NCBI GenBank assembly: GCA_032433765.1
Contig: JAVIAB010000092.1
Span: 103,646,564-103,710,563, forward strand
Origin: Megaustenia siamemsis
Taxonomy: Eukaryota > Mollusca > Gastropoda > Stylommatophora > Ariophantidae
Direction: 5' to 3'
Length of the DNA: 64,000 nucleotides
A program made the translations under genes and the position numbers. Every line of letters begins with the position of its first letter. Within the stretch, counting starts at the first letter, position 1. Below the pieces are notes generated by a model. That model was not told where the DNA came from and ran no database searches. It saw only the letters and a program-made list of their open reading frames with translations. Positions 1 through 12,299 of this stretch are shown here, in pieces.

Positions 1-864
1 CATCGGTTTTACGTTTAGAAAGTACGATAGTGGTAGAAATGTCATCTGCGAGAAGCCGCACTTAGTTTCTATGAGGAGTAAATATTTACGTGAAGTACGG
101 GAAATGCGTAACCAAGGTTATGATATTGTATTTCTAGATGAATCTTGGATAAATTCTCACCACACAAGTGCAAAGAATGGCAGTTATCAGATGGAAGTAT
201 TAAAAGATGTGTACCCACTGGAAAAGGACAGCGTATTATAATGGCACATGCAGGCAGCCGAAAAGAAGGGTTGGTGAAAAATGCAGAACTTATATTCACC
301 TCTAATTATACTGACAACAGGTACTATCACACCGAGATGAATGGCCATATATTTAGAGAGTGGATTGAAAATACTCTTCTTCCAATTCTAGACAGACCAT
401 CCTGTCTGGTAATCGACAACGCGTCGTACCACAACGCTGTGGCAGAAGAAGACAAAATTCCTACATCTACCAGTACAAAAGATGTTATAAAGATTTGGCT
501 AAGAAAGGAAGGAATTCCATTTAACGAGGGATTTTTGAAACCTGAATTACTGTCACTTGTTAAGAAATCGCAAAAGACCAAAGTATTCCAAATAGACAAA
601 ATCATTCAACAGCATGGTCATACGTGCTTGAGACTGCCCCCTTATCATCCACAATTAAACCCCATTGAACTCGTTTGGGCAAAAATTAAAGGGCAGGTGG
701 TAGCTGAGAATACAAGTTTTAAACTATGCGATATAAAAGGACTGACATATGCTGCTCTATCACAGATTGACAAAGATTTTTGGTGCAAATGTGAAGATCA
801 TGTCTTAAAAGAAGAAAATGACTATTGGAAAAAGATGGACTATCGTTCGTTCAGCCCAGATTAG
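1..864 (+). pseudogene. IS630/Tc1/mariner-type transposase, copy 1 (5' cut by window edge)
   Basis: This encodes most of a DDE transposase that would cut and rejoin transposon ends. The window starts inside the second helix-turn-helix. The frame from base 2 reads through the first catalytic Asp (FLDESW, codon 137-139) and then shifts near 172, where copy 2 has one more G. The frame 145-864 (239 aa) carries the second Asp (IDNASYH, codon 415-417) and the Glu (NPIELVW, codon 667-669), with 83 residues between them. A one-base loss in an A run near 832 changes the last residues compared with copy 2. The D, D and E motifs and the PPYHPQLNPIE block are typical of the superfamily. Classification is secure; activity is not. 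Confidence 0.85.
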
Positions 865-1363
865 TAATCAATATGTTAGACTCCTCTGATTCAGAATAAA
901 TGAAATAATAATGGACGTTTTTATGTGTCCGCATGATCAATCTTTAGCTAAAGTTGATAACGTTTTGAAAATGTAAAGATTCTTGATATGTGTACTGCAG
1001 GCATGCAAAGAAACTAAATCACTTTCATATGTCTTGTTTACGTAAAATAATGAAAGTCACATGGAAAGACATAAAACGAACAATGTAGCTCTTTACAGTG
1101 AAGAGGATCCCGTGCTTACATCGGACTCTTTAGTCACATGCGTACCCATAAACAATAACTTTGCTTGATATGTCATGCTCGTTATCGCTCGCAACGGATA
1201 ATTAATTTTTTTAAATGTATTCTTTGTTGTATATTGTTTAAATAGTTTTCATTAATGGAACTGTTTATACGCTGATTTGTTTTAGACCGTCTGTAAAGGC
1301 TATAACATTGACATTCTCATAGTATTTTAAAGAAAGTAAACAATAGAAAGTAAACAGTTGATA
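865..1363. repeat. 3' non-coding part of the long direct repeat shared with 63537-64000
   Basis: The near-identity to the right window edge continues about 500 bases past the transposase stop, and it is still unbroken where the window ends (64000 matches 1363). I could not see a terminal inverted repeat here. Either the transposon has a long 3' untranslated region or the duplication includes flanking DNA. Confidence 0.7.
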
Positions 1364-2091
1364 AACGCCTCCAACTTTCAAGTTGTGTAGAGACGCCTAT
1401 GTCGAGAAGCTGATTTCCATTAATGTACGGTAAATTATTTTCTCCAGGAGCAAAAAGATCCGTAAATTCACTGAGATCAAAGGAAAGTGCTGCTTCATGA
1501 TGAAGCATACTTCCTACATCATTAAATTTGGTGAAATCGGTGGGACCTTGGAAAAACAAGGCCAGATGCAAAAATCAAGTTTGTAAGTGCAGGGAAAGAG
1601 GAGATATTTCATGTTAATCGTGAACATTTAGATTTGAAACGACCAATAATATCCGCATTAGAAGAAGCCGATCTGTTCCTGGCCAACATAAAAGCACAAA
1701 CACGAAAAGCTGTTGGTAAGTCCCAAGGAACTTTCAAACGCAGCAATACATTTAAAAAACCTGGCTACTATTGTTGACATTATGAAACAAAACAAAATAC
1801 ACATGTCCAAAAGAGAAGGATCCAGTCACCTATGTTCATAGTTTACGACTGAGATTTACCCAGTTTTTTGTTACTAGTAGTTGTCCAAGTAGCGTTGTAT
1901 CCTTGTCCTAGTCAATTCAGCTTATGATCTGTCTATGGTACATCGAATTGTTTACAGGAAAAAATATATTACATTTTAAAAACATCTGTAGCCAAAATAT
2001 GAACTTTTATACAGCAGGAAGTGTCATGTTAGTGAACGTTTGAAGTGTTTTTTTCTCACAAACACTAATCTGCGAAAAATATCAGTAATTA
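1364..2091. other. Unassigned stretch with coding-like segments
   Basis: Two open segments look protein-like but match nothing I recognise. One is an 84-codon minus-strand frame at 1317-1571 (containing FTDLFAPGENNLPYINGN). The other is a plus-strand frame at roughly 1550-1780 (containing KFVSAGKEEIFHVNREHLDL). They are on opposite strands, neither has a convincing start or splice context, and both may be remnants of a mobile element. Confidence 0.25.
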
Positions 2092-2103
2092 AACAAGTTA
2101 ATT

Positions 2104-2967
2104 CTTCTTCTTCTTCTTTTCTCTTTCACTGATACCTAAAAGGTGTCGTGGTTTATATCATTTGTCGTTCTTGTGCTGCTCGAATTGTCTGAATTAGTGA
2201 TTTTCCTTTGTTGTTACATGTCTCTGTCACTGCATCTATCCATCTTCTTCTGGGTCTTCCTCTTGGTCTTTTTCCATGCATTCTCGAGAAGAACGCCATT
2301 GATGGTGATTGGTGAGGATTCATTCTGACCAGGTGGCCAAGCCATTTAAGTTGTTGTTGTTCTATATATTCTTGGCAGGGTTTTGTTCCTACCATTTTTC
2401 TTATGGTTTCATTTGGTATTCTATCTCTTCTTGTGTTGTTTGTTACTTTTCTCAAGCATCGCATCTCACATGTATTGATCTTTCTTAAATGTGATTTAGA
2501 AAGGGTCCATGTTTGACTTTCATAGCACAAAGTTGGTATGAAGATGCTATTTATCATTTGTTGTTTAGCTGGCATAGAAATGTTTGGATGTCTTAACAAT
2601 GGTGAAAGCTGGTATGTGACAGCATTTGCTTTTTGTATTCTCATGTCAATTTCTCTGTCTAATTTCCATCTTCTGTGAACATTGTGCCTAAATACTTGAA
2701 TTCCTCTACTTGTTTTATATCTTTGTATTTGATCTTGATGTTTAATGGGTGTCTTAATTTGCTTATTCTTATAGCCTCTGTTTTTGCTGTGTTAATTTTC
2801 ATACTGTAGTTTGTGCAGCTTTTATCTAGAGATGTTAAATGCTGTTGTAGCAGGTTTTCATCCTCGTATATTAGGCATTGGTCATCTGCGGCTCATTGAT
2901 GTTGGAGTTTTCTACCTCTATGTTATTATTTGATTTGTCCTTGTTGTTGGTTGTTTCCTGATTTATT
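2104..2967 (-). mobile_element. L-C LINE, 5'-truncated copy
   Basis: This is a non-LTR retrotransposon fragment read on the minus strand. It starts in the reverse transcriptase just after the catalytic motif (relic DDQCLIYEDENLLQQHL) and continues into the usual C-terminal region. An almost intact 163-aa frame (2644-2153) contains the LCYESQTWTL, WLGHLVRM and GKRPRGRPRRRW blocks. The 3' end on the minus strand is a short GAA-rich tail. It is flanked by a 12-bp target duplication, AACAAGTTAATT, at 2092-2103 and 2968-2979. The upstream part carries stops and frameshifts, so the copy is dead. Confidence 0.85.
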
Positions 2968-2979
2968 AACAAGTTAATT

Positions 2980-4603
2980 AAATTAGAAAATTCACACTAA
3001 AGCACTCTCCAATTTCAAGTATCATATGACGTAACATCAAAACGTACTAGACAATTCTTATATTTCGGTGGCTACTGTTACATCAACTCATAAATTTAAC
3101 TGTGGCATCAGTTTACACACACACTTGATGTGCCCCACAGCTGTTACTTGGGAAACATCGATGCGATCATCTAGTTGGGTTCAGACTGCAGCATACATGA
3201 CATGGTCGAGTTTATAACTTCAATGATTAGTTCCTGTAGATCATTTAGGTTAGCTAAACAAATTTTCTGCCCCTCAAGATCTCTGTGCAATCTTCCTACT
3301 ATCAGACGACAATGAAATCCAAGACAGCGCTCATGCCCACAGAAACGCAGCTTGTGCGTGGTGGAGTTTGCTAAAGCAATGTTGTGACTGTGCTGCGTGT
3401 TTTAAAACGCAAACTTATAGTGAATATTCCTACTAACAAGTCCATTCTGAATTAGTGCAACAATTTCATTGAAAAAAAAAATGTTTCTGTGATCAGGGAA
3501 ACGAACATCATGGCTGATCATCGGTCTCGGAGAGCAAGCTGTTGATTGCGTCAGAGAAGCCTTTTTCTCCTAACCCCACAAGTCAATGCACAGAGTTAGC
3601 CGAGAGTTACACTTCCCGAAAAACATGTAGATGCAGCAAACCTTGATGATATGCAGTAACGAAAATTGGATCTCATGAAACATTTTGTTAAGTTAAATAG
3701 ACACACCAGGAGAGGTTTTCCAGCACCTCAATATAACAAATTCCAAGACTGAGTGAAGCTAAAATAAAGGATGAAGTATTGTTTGGTTTCCAGATTGGTA
3801 GACTTATTGCAGTGACAAGTTACTTCGCGTCTTGTATGGCAATGTAAAGTCTGCATAGATAGTATCTCAGTCAATGACAGAGAAAAAAATATTGGAAACA
3901 ACAGAGCAGTCAACTACCAGGAAGTTATAGAAAATCTCCTTCTAATGTGCAGCAGGCATGGCTGCAGCATGTCTCTGATGATTCATTTTTTGCACTCATG
4001 TCTCGATTTCTCCCCATTAAACTGTACGTTTTTAACATATCATGAAATACTTTACGCATGCTCGATTTTTGCTTTCCACATGGTTGCTTGATTTACAGGC
4101 TGTTCTTCTAAAGAAAATTAAATGGTAATGATTCTTAGAACAAATGCTTGCCTGTCAACTTGATTTCTTATTACCTCTTGGGAGCTTGTGGGACTGCAAC
4201 ATTTGTTATTCACAATTTTTCTTCCACTTCCCTTTTGCGCGCCAGTTACAATACAGTTCAGCATTAAGAATGAATTATCGCTTTTTAATATCTATCACTT
4301 CTTTATACCTAGTCATTAATACCCGAACTTTTGTGTTTTATCTTTTTTTAGTGTGTTAATAAAAATAAAACTGCAGTAGAAATGGTAATTGTTAAATTAA
4401 CTGAAAAACTAAAGCTTTTTTTTTAGTTTCCTTAGTGCGAAATACTATTAATGGTTTATTTAATTTGTTTATTTCGTTAAAAGAAAATCATTTTTCTACT
4501 TCTCACCTGAGCTCAAGCTACTATTCTTCCCAACAATGTCAGCATTTCTGGCTCAACTTTTTGCTTCTATATAGTATAGTTTATAGGTTAGCAGAGGCAA
4601 TTA
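2980..4603. other. No gene seen
   Basis: This is AT-rich sequence with short random open frames only. I found no recognisable repeat, motif or splice structure. Confidence 0.4.
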
Positions 4604-4874
4604 AGTAAAGAAGAAGTAAAGATCTCCGTCACGCCAAGTGGCGTATAGGGAATATGGAGTCAGTGACCATAATTTTTACAGACCTTCAGCACCTGATTTT
4701 TGGGATAATGTGGTCGATATTATGCTCGTGCTGCTTTACTTTTCCAGAAAAAATCCGGTACCCATTAAAGGCTGGGTGGTTCTGGAAGCCATCAATCAGG
4801 ACCGAACCCGACCTCTCGTCCATTGTAGTTCAGTTCACATCACTAACCACTGAGCTATCGTGGATCCCAGTAGT
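4604..4874 (-). mobile_element. S1 SINE copy (tRNA-headed)
   Basis: This is a minus-strand copy of the S1 short element. The head has tRNA-like promoter boxes, degenerate here but clear in other copies. The body shares the CCAGCCTTAAATGGGTACC-type and CACTTGGCGTGAC blocks. An 8-base flanking match (GGCAATTA at 4596-4603 and 4875-4882) may be the target duplication. It faces the S1 copy at 5135 in inverted orientation. Confidence 0.7.
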
Positions 4875-5134
4875 GGCAATTACCGTGAAGTTAATTTGTA
4901 ACTTCATCATATGCTCTTATTTTTGTGGCTACCGTTTTTTTTTCAGTTCAGATTCATGAAAACCTTCATTATCTCTTGTGGCAAAATGCAAACATGAAAT
5001 TGTATGGGGCAGCTTTACTAAATGAGGATAGCACACAATAATTAAACGTTTCGTCACAGGCCTTCATCATGATAACAGCAACAGATACACGTACAAGAGT
5101 ACTACAATTACATGGTTTTACATATATTTTTTTT

Positions 5135-5385
5135 GGGAGCCGCGATAGCTAGTGGTTAGTGAACTGGGCTACAAAGGACAAGAGGTTGGGTTCGATCCAA
5201 CCGACGGCTTCCGATTCATCCAGCCTTAAATGGGTACCGGATTTTTTTCTGGGAAAGTAAAGCGGCACGGGCGTAATACCGACCACATTACCCCAAAAAT
5301 CATGTGTCGAAGGTCTGTAACATTTATGGTCACTAACACCATATTCCCTATATACCACTTGGCGTGACGGGGGTACTTTACTTTT
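5135..5385 (+). mobile_element. S1 SINE copy (tRNA-headed)
   Basis: This is a plus-strand copy. It begins GGGAGCCGCGATAGCT, carries a pol III B-box-like GGGTTCGATCC, a conserved body and a T/A-rich 3' end. The A box has lost two bases (TAGCTAGTGG, where other copies have TAGCTCAGTGG). Confidence 0.8.
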
Positions 5386-5649
5386 TTTTTACTTATATTT
5401 TTTTACTTCTCTTTAAGATAGAGGTCCATTGCTGAGGTCGTCTAGAGCTTTAAAGGAAACATTACACTTTTGTTACTTTTACAGCGACCTCGCATAATAT
5501 TTGTGTCTATTTTCGTTGATTATCTGCCTTCCAACTCATGCTAGTACCATGATAATTAAGTATCTGATAGTTATATTTCCATTAATGTAATTAATGGATA
5601 ACAACCCCTCTCCCCACCCCACTATTCGTTGTTAAATTCTACATAATTT

Positions 5650-6240
5650 ATACATTCTTCTTCTACATTTTTTAGCTCCAAGTGGAGCATAGGTCTTCAA
5701 CAAACACTTTCCAAGTCGTTCTGTTTTTGCCATTCTTTTAAGATCATTCCATGTCTTCCCCACCATCTTCATCTCTGCTTCTATCTGTCTTCTCCAAGAG
5801 TTCCTTGGTCTTCCTCTTTGTCTTTTCCCCTGGAGATTCCAAAAAAGGGACTGTTGTGTAATACTCTCAGTTAGCTTTCGTAGTGTGTGTCCTATCCAGC
5901 GTCATCGTCTTCGCTGTATCTCTTTATCCACTGGTATTTGACTGGTACATTTCCATAATTCTATGTTAGTGATTTTGTCCTGCCATTTCCATCCTTTTAT
6001 TCTGCGTAAGCATCCATTAATGAAAGTCTGTATCTTCGTGATTGTCAATTTTATTGTTCTCCATGTTTCACAGCCATATAATAGGACCAAATTAACATTT
6101 GAGTTGAAAATTTTACTTTTGTAGTTAACCTAATTTCTTTGGATTTCCATATGTTTCCCAGTGCAATGAAAGCTCCTCTTGCTTTTGAAATGTATGCATT
6201 ATCCTATATTTAATCCATTTCATCGTTCAACGAAGTTAAG
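5650..6240 (-). mobile_element. L-D LINE, 5'-truncated 3' part
   Basis: The minus-strand reading gives the C-terminal LINE region in several broken frames: LLYGCETW, NGCLRRIKGW, WRWIGHTLRKP (degenerate), GKRQRGRPRNSWRRQ-like and QNDLESVC. A 62-codon frame survives at 6090-5902. It is a close relative of the fragment at 57021-57370. No clear target duplication was found. It is dead. Confidence 0.75.
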
Positions 6241-7222
6241 GAGCAAATGTTCTCGCATTTGTCTATCCGGCTTTCTCTCTACAACAATGTCTTGGTTCTA
6301 AATTCTATGTGTGTTACGTTAAGCTTACACAAATGCATGAATCGTCAGTGCTGACAATTCAATAAAGTCTTGCCCCCATTCAACGAAATTGTGTCAGGGC
6401 ATCCCATGATTTATCCCCGTAAGGAGATTTACTGGAAGTGAGGCCAGATTGAGGGCAGATTGGCAGCTTAATATCATTACCCAATTCACTGATTTCGCAG
6501 ACTTATAAAGAATGGCTCGCAGAAGTCTTCGAATATTGAGTGGCCACAAAGATCTATGCTAGACAACTTTATTCCCGCCAAGCTATTTCTTCTACGACTT
6601 TTGTCTGAAAGAAGCTTTCAAACCCATAACCAAGGCACAAAATGGTGAAACGTTGCTGGGTCGAGCTCACAAGGAACATTTGATAAATCTTCTTTACGAT
6701 TGCGACGTCTAGAACAGACAACTTCTGGTTAACACTAAATTGGCGGTGAGTGTCACGGTTGTGAAAGTGGCGTACATTCAGACATGCAAAGTGATTCAAA
6801 TAATACACGCTCGGATAGGTTGCTTGAAAGCGATTCTCTCTAGTCCAGTAAACAGTTTGAGAATATGTCCGCACTTTGAGTAAAGTATCATCGTGACAGA
6901 GGAATGGCGGGATTAAGCCAGCTACAACAGAGCCATATATTGTGTTAACTTAAACCAGTGTTATAAGAAGTCAACAGGTGTAGTATTGAGTGCTGTAGAA
7001 CAGTTGGAGCTGCTCTAACAAGCTCAGTCTATAAATATAAAGCGCCAAAAGTTAGTAATAACAATAGCAAATTAAGCAATAACATTTTGCTTCTTTAAGT
7101 ATTAAATACAATCACATTTTCTGAAGTATTATTATTTTTCAGTTCCAATTAAAATGTTTCGAAAAAAATTGCACAATAAAAACGATCTCAGTTGATAATA
7201 TCTTAATTATGGCTGAAGACAT

Positions 7223-7276
<54 letters not shown>

Positions 7277-8600
7277 GTTATTTTAGCAGCGTGGGTATTA
7301 ACCACTTGGACATGTACCAGGGGGAGTAAAGTGTGAAGGCAGATGTGATTATGGTAATTTTTTTATCAGGAGTAAATTTTCTAGACTTTCTCTTGTCATG
7401 CTGCAGTTATGTGCTACTGCTTTGATTTTTGTACAGTGGTGGACAATGCGTTTGCATTTTCCTATATACAAAATTGCACGTACAAACAACTTGGGGACGT
7501 TAGCAATATGAATATTAGCAACTAAATGAAAGGTAAAAAAACAACAACACTAAATGATGTTACATTGGATTGTAAAAACGTAAAACGTGACCTTGGTAAA
7601 CGACAAAAATGGAAACGAGACAATGTAATTCTGTCTTGTCATGTTTTATGAGCCTGTCATAATATAACCACTTTAGCCTTGCTGTAAATTAAATGTCAGC
7701 TGTAAGAACATATCAAAATGATGCATGTATCTTAAAGACCCTACGTGACTTTATTTGATTGGAGTTTGAAAAAGTTATGACCTTGTGCTTTTTTGAGGAA
7801 TAAGTTTATCTTCCGTAGGAGAAAAGAATTTGTCCTTTTCTTGAGGTAAAAACGTTAGACGAGCGTAAAGAACTTCTGATATCGAGCTGCAAATATGATT
7901 GTCGCTTTCAGTAAACTACCGTATCAATCATTATTTACACTTTTCAGTTGTCATATTGTGAAGTACTTATAACTTAACAGCGATCGTCCTCATCATGTCC
8001 TGCACTTTCCGAATCTAAGTTTGACTATCATAAATGAGTGTCATTTCAGGCTAGTTGTTGCCTTGATGTTACATTATAATTAATTTATTGAAAGAAAACA
8101 TTGTGCCAGTATAGAAAGACAGGCACTGTCATGGAACCTACAGTGGTACAGGGAAAGGGAAACCAGGTAATGCCTAGAAATACATGGAGATTAGAAGTCG
8201 ATTTAAGAACATTGGCCTAAGCTCAAAGGATGAAGAGAAAACGTCCAAAAATAATAATTGTCAGAGAGACATTGTCCGTGGTCTATGCTCAAAAACAGGG
8301 TCTGAATTGATTTATTGATGATTGATTCCTCAATTCACCTTTTTTTTGTACACAGTCCACTTTAGTTCTTTGACTTACTTACCCTTAGTTATTCCTTCTA
8401 TTATTTGTTTCATCAGTACATTGTTGTGTCTTGGGTAATGTTTAGTAGACCCTTCCTTATTTTCAGTGACTGCAAAACTTAATTATTTGTTTTCTCCATC
8501 TATCCATTTCTACTTCCTCTTTTATATATTTATATTTCTAGGTCTTCAATATTATTCTCTACTATAACATTTAATATAAATAATTATGAACCATTACTTC
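6241..8600. other. No gene seen; one AG microsatellite
   Basis: Apart from the AG run at 7229-7274, I see only AT-rich, non-repetitive sequence with short incidental open frames. Confidence 0.4.
7229..7274. repeat. (AG)n microsatellite
   Basis: Uninterrupted AG dinucleotides over about 46 bases. Confidence 0.98.
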
Positions 8601-8619
8601 TTCTTCTTTGTCTGTACTT

Positions 8620-8900
8620 GTCAGATGACTATTCCCTTTTCGATGTCGGCCCTGCCCTTCAAAGGACATATAACGGGAGTAGATGAGTTGTGTTGTCGTT
8701 CACAGCAAGCTGTGATATCTATCTTTCAGCCAAAAACATCCGATTCAGTAGAAAATGATTGGGTACCAGGTTGCCTTCCTGCTTCGATCCCTACCTGTTT
8801 GGTCAAACTGGTTAGATTGTTATTAGATCTACCGCATTGAAGTAGAGCAGGATCTTGATTAGTTTAAATTCACTGATTCTGGCGCAAGTAGTCAACTATG
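8620..8900 (+). repeat. Dispersed repeat X, copy 1
   Basis: This aligns by eye with the reverse complement of 58785-59127, sharing TGTGATAT, CATCCGA(C/T)T, TTCGATCCCTAC, GAGCAGG and CTGGCGCAAG in the same order. It is non-coding and unclassified. The divergence from other copies is high, so it is old. Confidence 0.6.
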
Positions 8901-9154
8901 TGTCACTGATTAAATTTCCCGCCCGTGTTGCTGGGAGTTTTGGACCTTTTAATAGATCAATGTGCCAAAATCGGATGAGACGAGACAAATGTATTTTCTC
9001 CCTATTTTTCTCTCACTTTAACTGTGATCACAGATGCAAAAATAATTCCTAGTTATACCTCATTTAATGTTTCTTTTATCGAAAGTACGCATGCCGATCT
9101 CTTAATTTTTAAGTGCAATTGGTAAATAGCAAATAAATAAAATACTTTTAGATG

Positions 9155-9415
9155 GACTAGAGTGGCTGGAGACACGAATGAGCCTAAATCGGTCAGCAAC
9201 ACCTAGATGCTACGAGCCTTTAGGATCAGTGAACCAGAAGTTATCAAGATCCTTTGTCGCACCCTCTGAACACAGACTAACTAGTAGAAAACAACTAATA
9301 GTTTGGTCAAACAAGTAAAGATTGATTAGGGAACCCAGGCCGGACAAGTCGGATGTATTGAACTGGAAGGCGCAGTCATTGAACTTGTTTAGAGAAAAGC
9401 AGGCACATTTCGCTA
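9155..9415 (-). repeat. Dispersed repeat X, copy 2 (inverted relative to copy 1)
   Basis: This is the same family as 8620-8900 and 58785-59127 but on the opposite strand to 8620. It contains GGATCAGTGAACCAGAAG and CAAGTCGGATGTATTG, matching the blocks around 58858 and 58983. The two X copies form a diverged inverted pair about 250 bases apart. Confidence 0.6.
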
Positions 9416-9613
9416 GGTTCATGAAAAACTGTACTACGTACTGTTCATAAGAAACATGACATATCTACCTTCTAGAAGAATACAGTAACTAAGGAAAATT
9501 GTAATATAAAAAGTGTAATGTAGTTTTATATCAGTACATTTACACATTATGAAACAAGATTTTGAACGAAAGCTTCATACCAGAGAGCAGAAATAAATTC
9601 AGTTGTGTGTGTC

Positions 9614-9680
9614 GTGTGCCCTCTCCGCAACGAAGGTTGGCTACCATGGATCGCCATTCTAATTTGTTTCTTGCTTTGAT
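9614..9680 (-). mobile_element. L-A LINE, very short 3' end
   Basis: About 65 bases match the extreme 3' end of L-A (CTCTCCGCAACGAAGGTTGG, CTACCATGGA, TTGCTTTGAT), as at 34525-34590. The original ATC-type tail is degraded. Confidence 0.7.
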
Positions 9681-9689
9681 TCAGTTACA

Positions 9690-10060
9690 TTTTAATAAAG
9701 AATAAAAAAATAACAGAATAGAAATAAAATGACTAAACTGATCAAGATAGTAATAAAATAAAAAAAAATATTTAATGAACCCAAAAGAAAAAAAAATTGA
9801 ATTACTGCGCCATAAAATAAAAAAATTATAAAAATAAAAATTGAAAGAAATCAGTACGAAGACATTTTTAAAATATAAATTGGATTAATTAACCATTATA
9901 ACAGAAAATATTAAAATAAAAATTGAATGACAGAATTACTATGAAAGAGTCTATTAATTTTTTTTTAAATTGAACTACTGAGTCAATATAAAAGACGTTA
10001 TTAAAATTAACACTAAAGCGAAAATAAATTTTAAAATTAATATAATTCACTCTTTAACAG
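9690..10060. repeat. A/T-rich low-complexity tract
   Basis: Extended runs of AAAATAAAA-type sequence with recurring AAATTGAA(T/C)TACTG blocks suggest an eroded AT-rich tandem repeat. It holds no coding potential. Confidence 0.55.
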
Positions 10061-12104
10061 CGACGCTAGTAGGTGGTCGTAATGCAGCAATAATATAGTC
10101 AATTTATTCTATAAAAGACAGGGGTATATTTGAAAAATTATTAAAGATTGTTAACATTTTTCATGTAAAGTTGTACAATTATCAACGAATCTATGCCGAT
10201 AAAAGCATAAGCTTCGACAGCCCTCATAAAAACTCCAAGAAAAGCGACAAAAGGAATAATTATAGCAATCCCACATACACAAGAAAGGCGAACAGTAAAC
10301 AATTTCTTGCAATTACGTGCTAAAATTAGTTCAGAAGCACCCAGGGTGCCTCTGTTTTACAGTATGTTCGTACACACACCCACGCTGATATAGATTGTTA
10401 AAAACGTGTTCAAGACTTTTGTAATAAACATTTTTAGAATCGTAAACATAGCAGAAAAGCAAACAGCAGAACGAATGTTGAAGCAGTGCCTAACATAGGA
10501 GGTCCAGTTACATTTCTGTTGCAAATATCGATGCGATTCCCGAGAACTATGTGTACGTACGTGGAGATGTGTGTGGTATATATTTGTTAAAGTTCATATA
10601 AAAGTGAGTGAAGAAGAAAAAGAGGAAGCAAAAGAAGAAACAAAGGAAGCAAAATCAGAAACAACGGAAGAAAAGATAATAATATATACACAGTCCAGCT
10701 TGTCTTAGTTGAAACTTGGCTCTTAGGACAGCTACTCTAAAGTTTTTTTCTGTACCTTGCACTAGATATTAAATGTTTTTCTTTCATTAATACCAGCTTA
10801 TGTGTGGTATCATCCACTTGATCTTTCTCTCTTTCGTCTACCTAGTACCGTGCTCTGCATAAAGATCGTCTCCAGGTCATCAAGTCGTTTTACATGGCCA
10901 AAATATTGTTACTTTCCTCTTTTTTATTATTCTTTAGCACTAGTTCTCTGGTTGTGACAATATTAATATGTTTTCCCCCCTACCTCTATCTATAGTGTTA
11001 TGAATATTCTCTTGTAACACTAACAGTCATATATTCTAATATATTTTTTTAGCAGATCCGTCGATTGTCAAAGTTTAGCAACATAAATAACTAGGAACTA
11101 ACTATTTAAACTATTTTAAAAGCTTCTCTAAATATTATTGTTTAAATCAATTTCTTGTTTTTGTTCGGCATTTGTTTAATTTTAGCATCGTTTGTTAAAC
11201 AATGAACAGCAAAATTCAAAACTGGTTATAATGATGAGAAGAATAAGAAATTATATGAAGGAATACATTAGAAAAAAAAAAAAGCAGCAGAAGAAGAAGC
11301 AGAAGGTAGAAAATAGAAAGATCTTTTACGAAAAATATAAAGCAGCAGAGGGTAGAAAAATAAAGAAGAATATAAAAGAAAAGGAAAAAATTAGGAAAAT
11401 AGACGATCATAACGATTAATATAAAAAGTACATTGTTGTAGAACAATTATGTTTCTGAATGTAGAATTGTTTCTTTTTATATTGCTTTATTTGAGATGAA
11501 TCCGATCTGTTTAATTCATTGAAATCTCATTTCAGTAGTGCTCTTTTATTTATTTATTTTTAAAAATCTCATTCTAGAAACTGTAAATACGGACGGCTGG
11601 TTAACGTTAAATGCAGGAAAGCAAATACGTAAGATTCCTATATTAACACCATTCCATGCATTTGATATCCTGTATTTAGTCGTTAACCGGCCATGTTTAC
11701 AGTCTCTAATATGACTTTTGTTCAAAGTAAACATCCCCCTAATGCAGTATTTTGGACTGACCCAGCTGAGACCTATCAGACATAACGTTATGCTATCCTC
11801 TGGCACACATTGATGCTGTTCTATTTAATATGTTTGAGCTGGCTGTGGTTGGGAAGGAACCAGAGCTATTCTGTGCACGCGTAAGGAGACATGGAGTCAA
11901 GTTGTACTTTTATCTTGTGAAATTCATCGCATTACACAGTGACTCAGGACGATCATGCAGAGACAATGAAATCAATGGAAATTAACCAATTCAGGCAGTA
12001 TCGTTTTCATACTAAAGGCAAGAAATCGACGTAAATAAATTTAGAAAAAGGGCTTATTATGGAAAATGAATGACAAGCTACGCGTACATTTCAGCTGGTG
12101 ACTT
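10061..12104. other. No gene seen
   Basis: The stretch includes a purine-rich tract (10610-10675) and a lysine-rich chance frame at 11192-11419. There is no recognisable element or gene. Confidence 0.4.
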
Positions 12105-12290
12105 ATGCAGGCTTCTTCTTCTTCTTCTTCATCCTCCTTCTCCTCCATCGAAACAGACCATTAATCACTAGCTGTTACGTCTTATATTATGTCTTGTGGT
12201 GCAACAACAAAGTTCATCCATTTAGTGCGGTCCGTGGCATCTTCCACAAGGGGCCACATGCCTGGTCGACATTATTCAGCTGTTTCCACT
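12105..12290 (-). mobile_element. Possible LINE 3' tail relic
   Basis: The minus strand reads VEDATDRTKWMNFVV, reminiscent of the last conserved block of LINE proteins (xRDRxxWRxxV). It is followed downstream by a GAA-rich tail at 12111-12130. Too short to place in a family. Confidence 0.35.
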
Positions 12291-12299
12291 GCCCTCCGT

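Noticed and set aside
8586..9052. Frames of 84 and 65 codons
   Set aside because: They overlap repeat X, which is non-coding in its other copies.
11192..11446. Lysine-rich 75-codon frame and its minus-strand partner
   Set aside because: Low-complexity A-rich DNA; no motif and no support.
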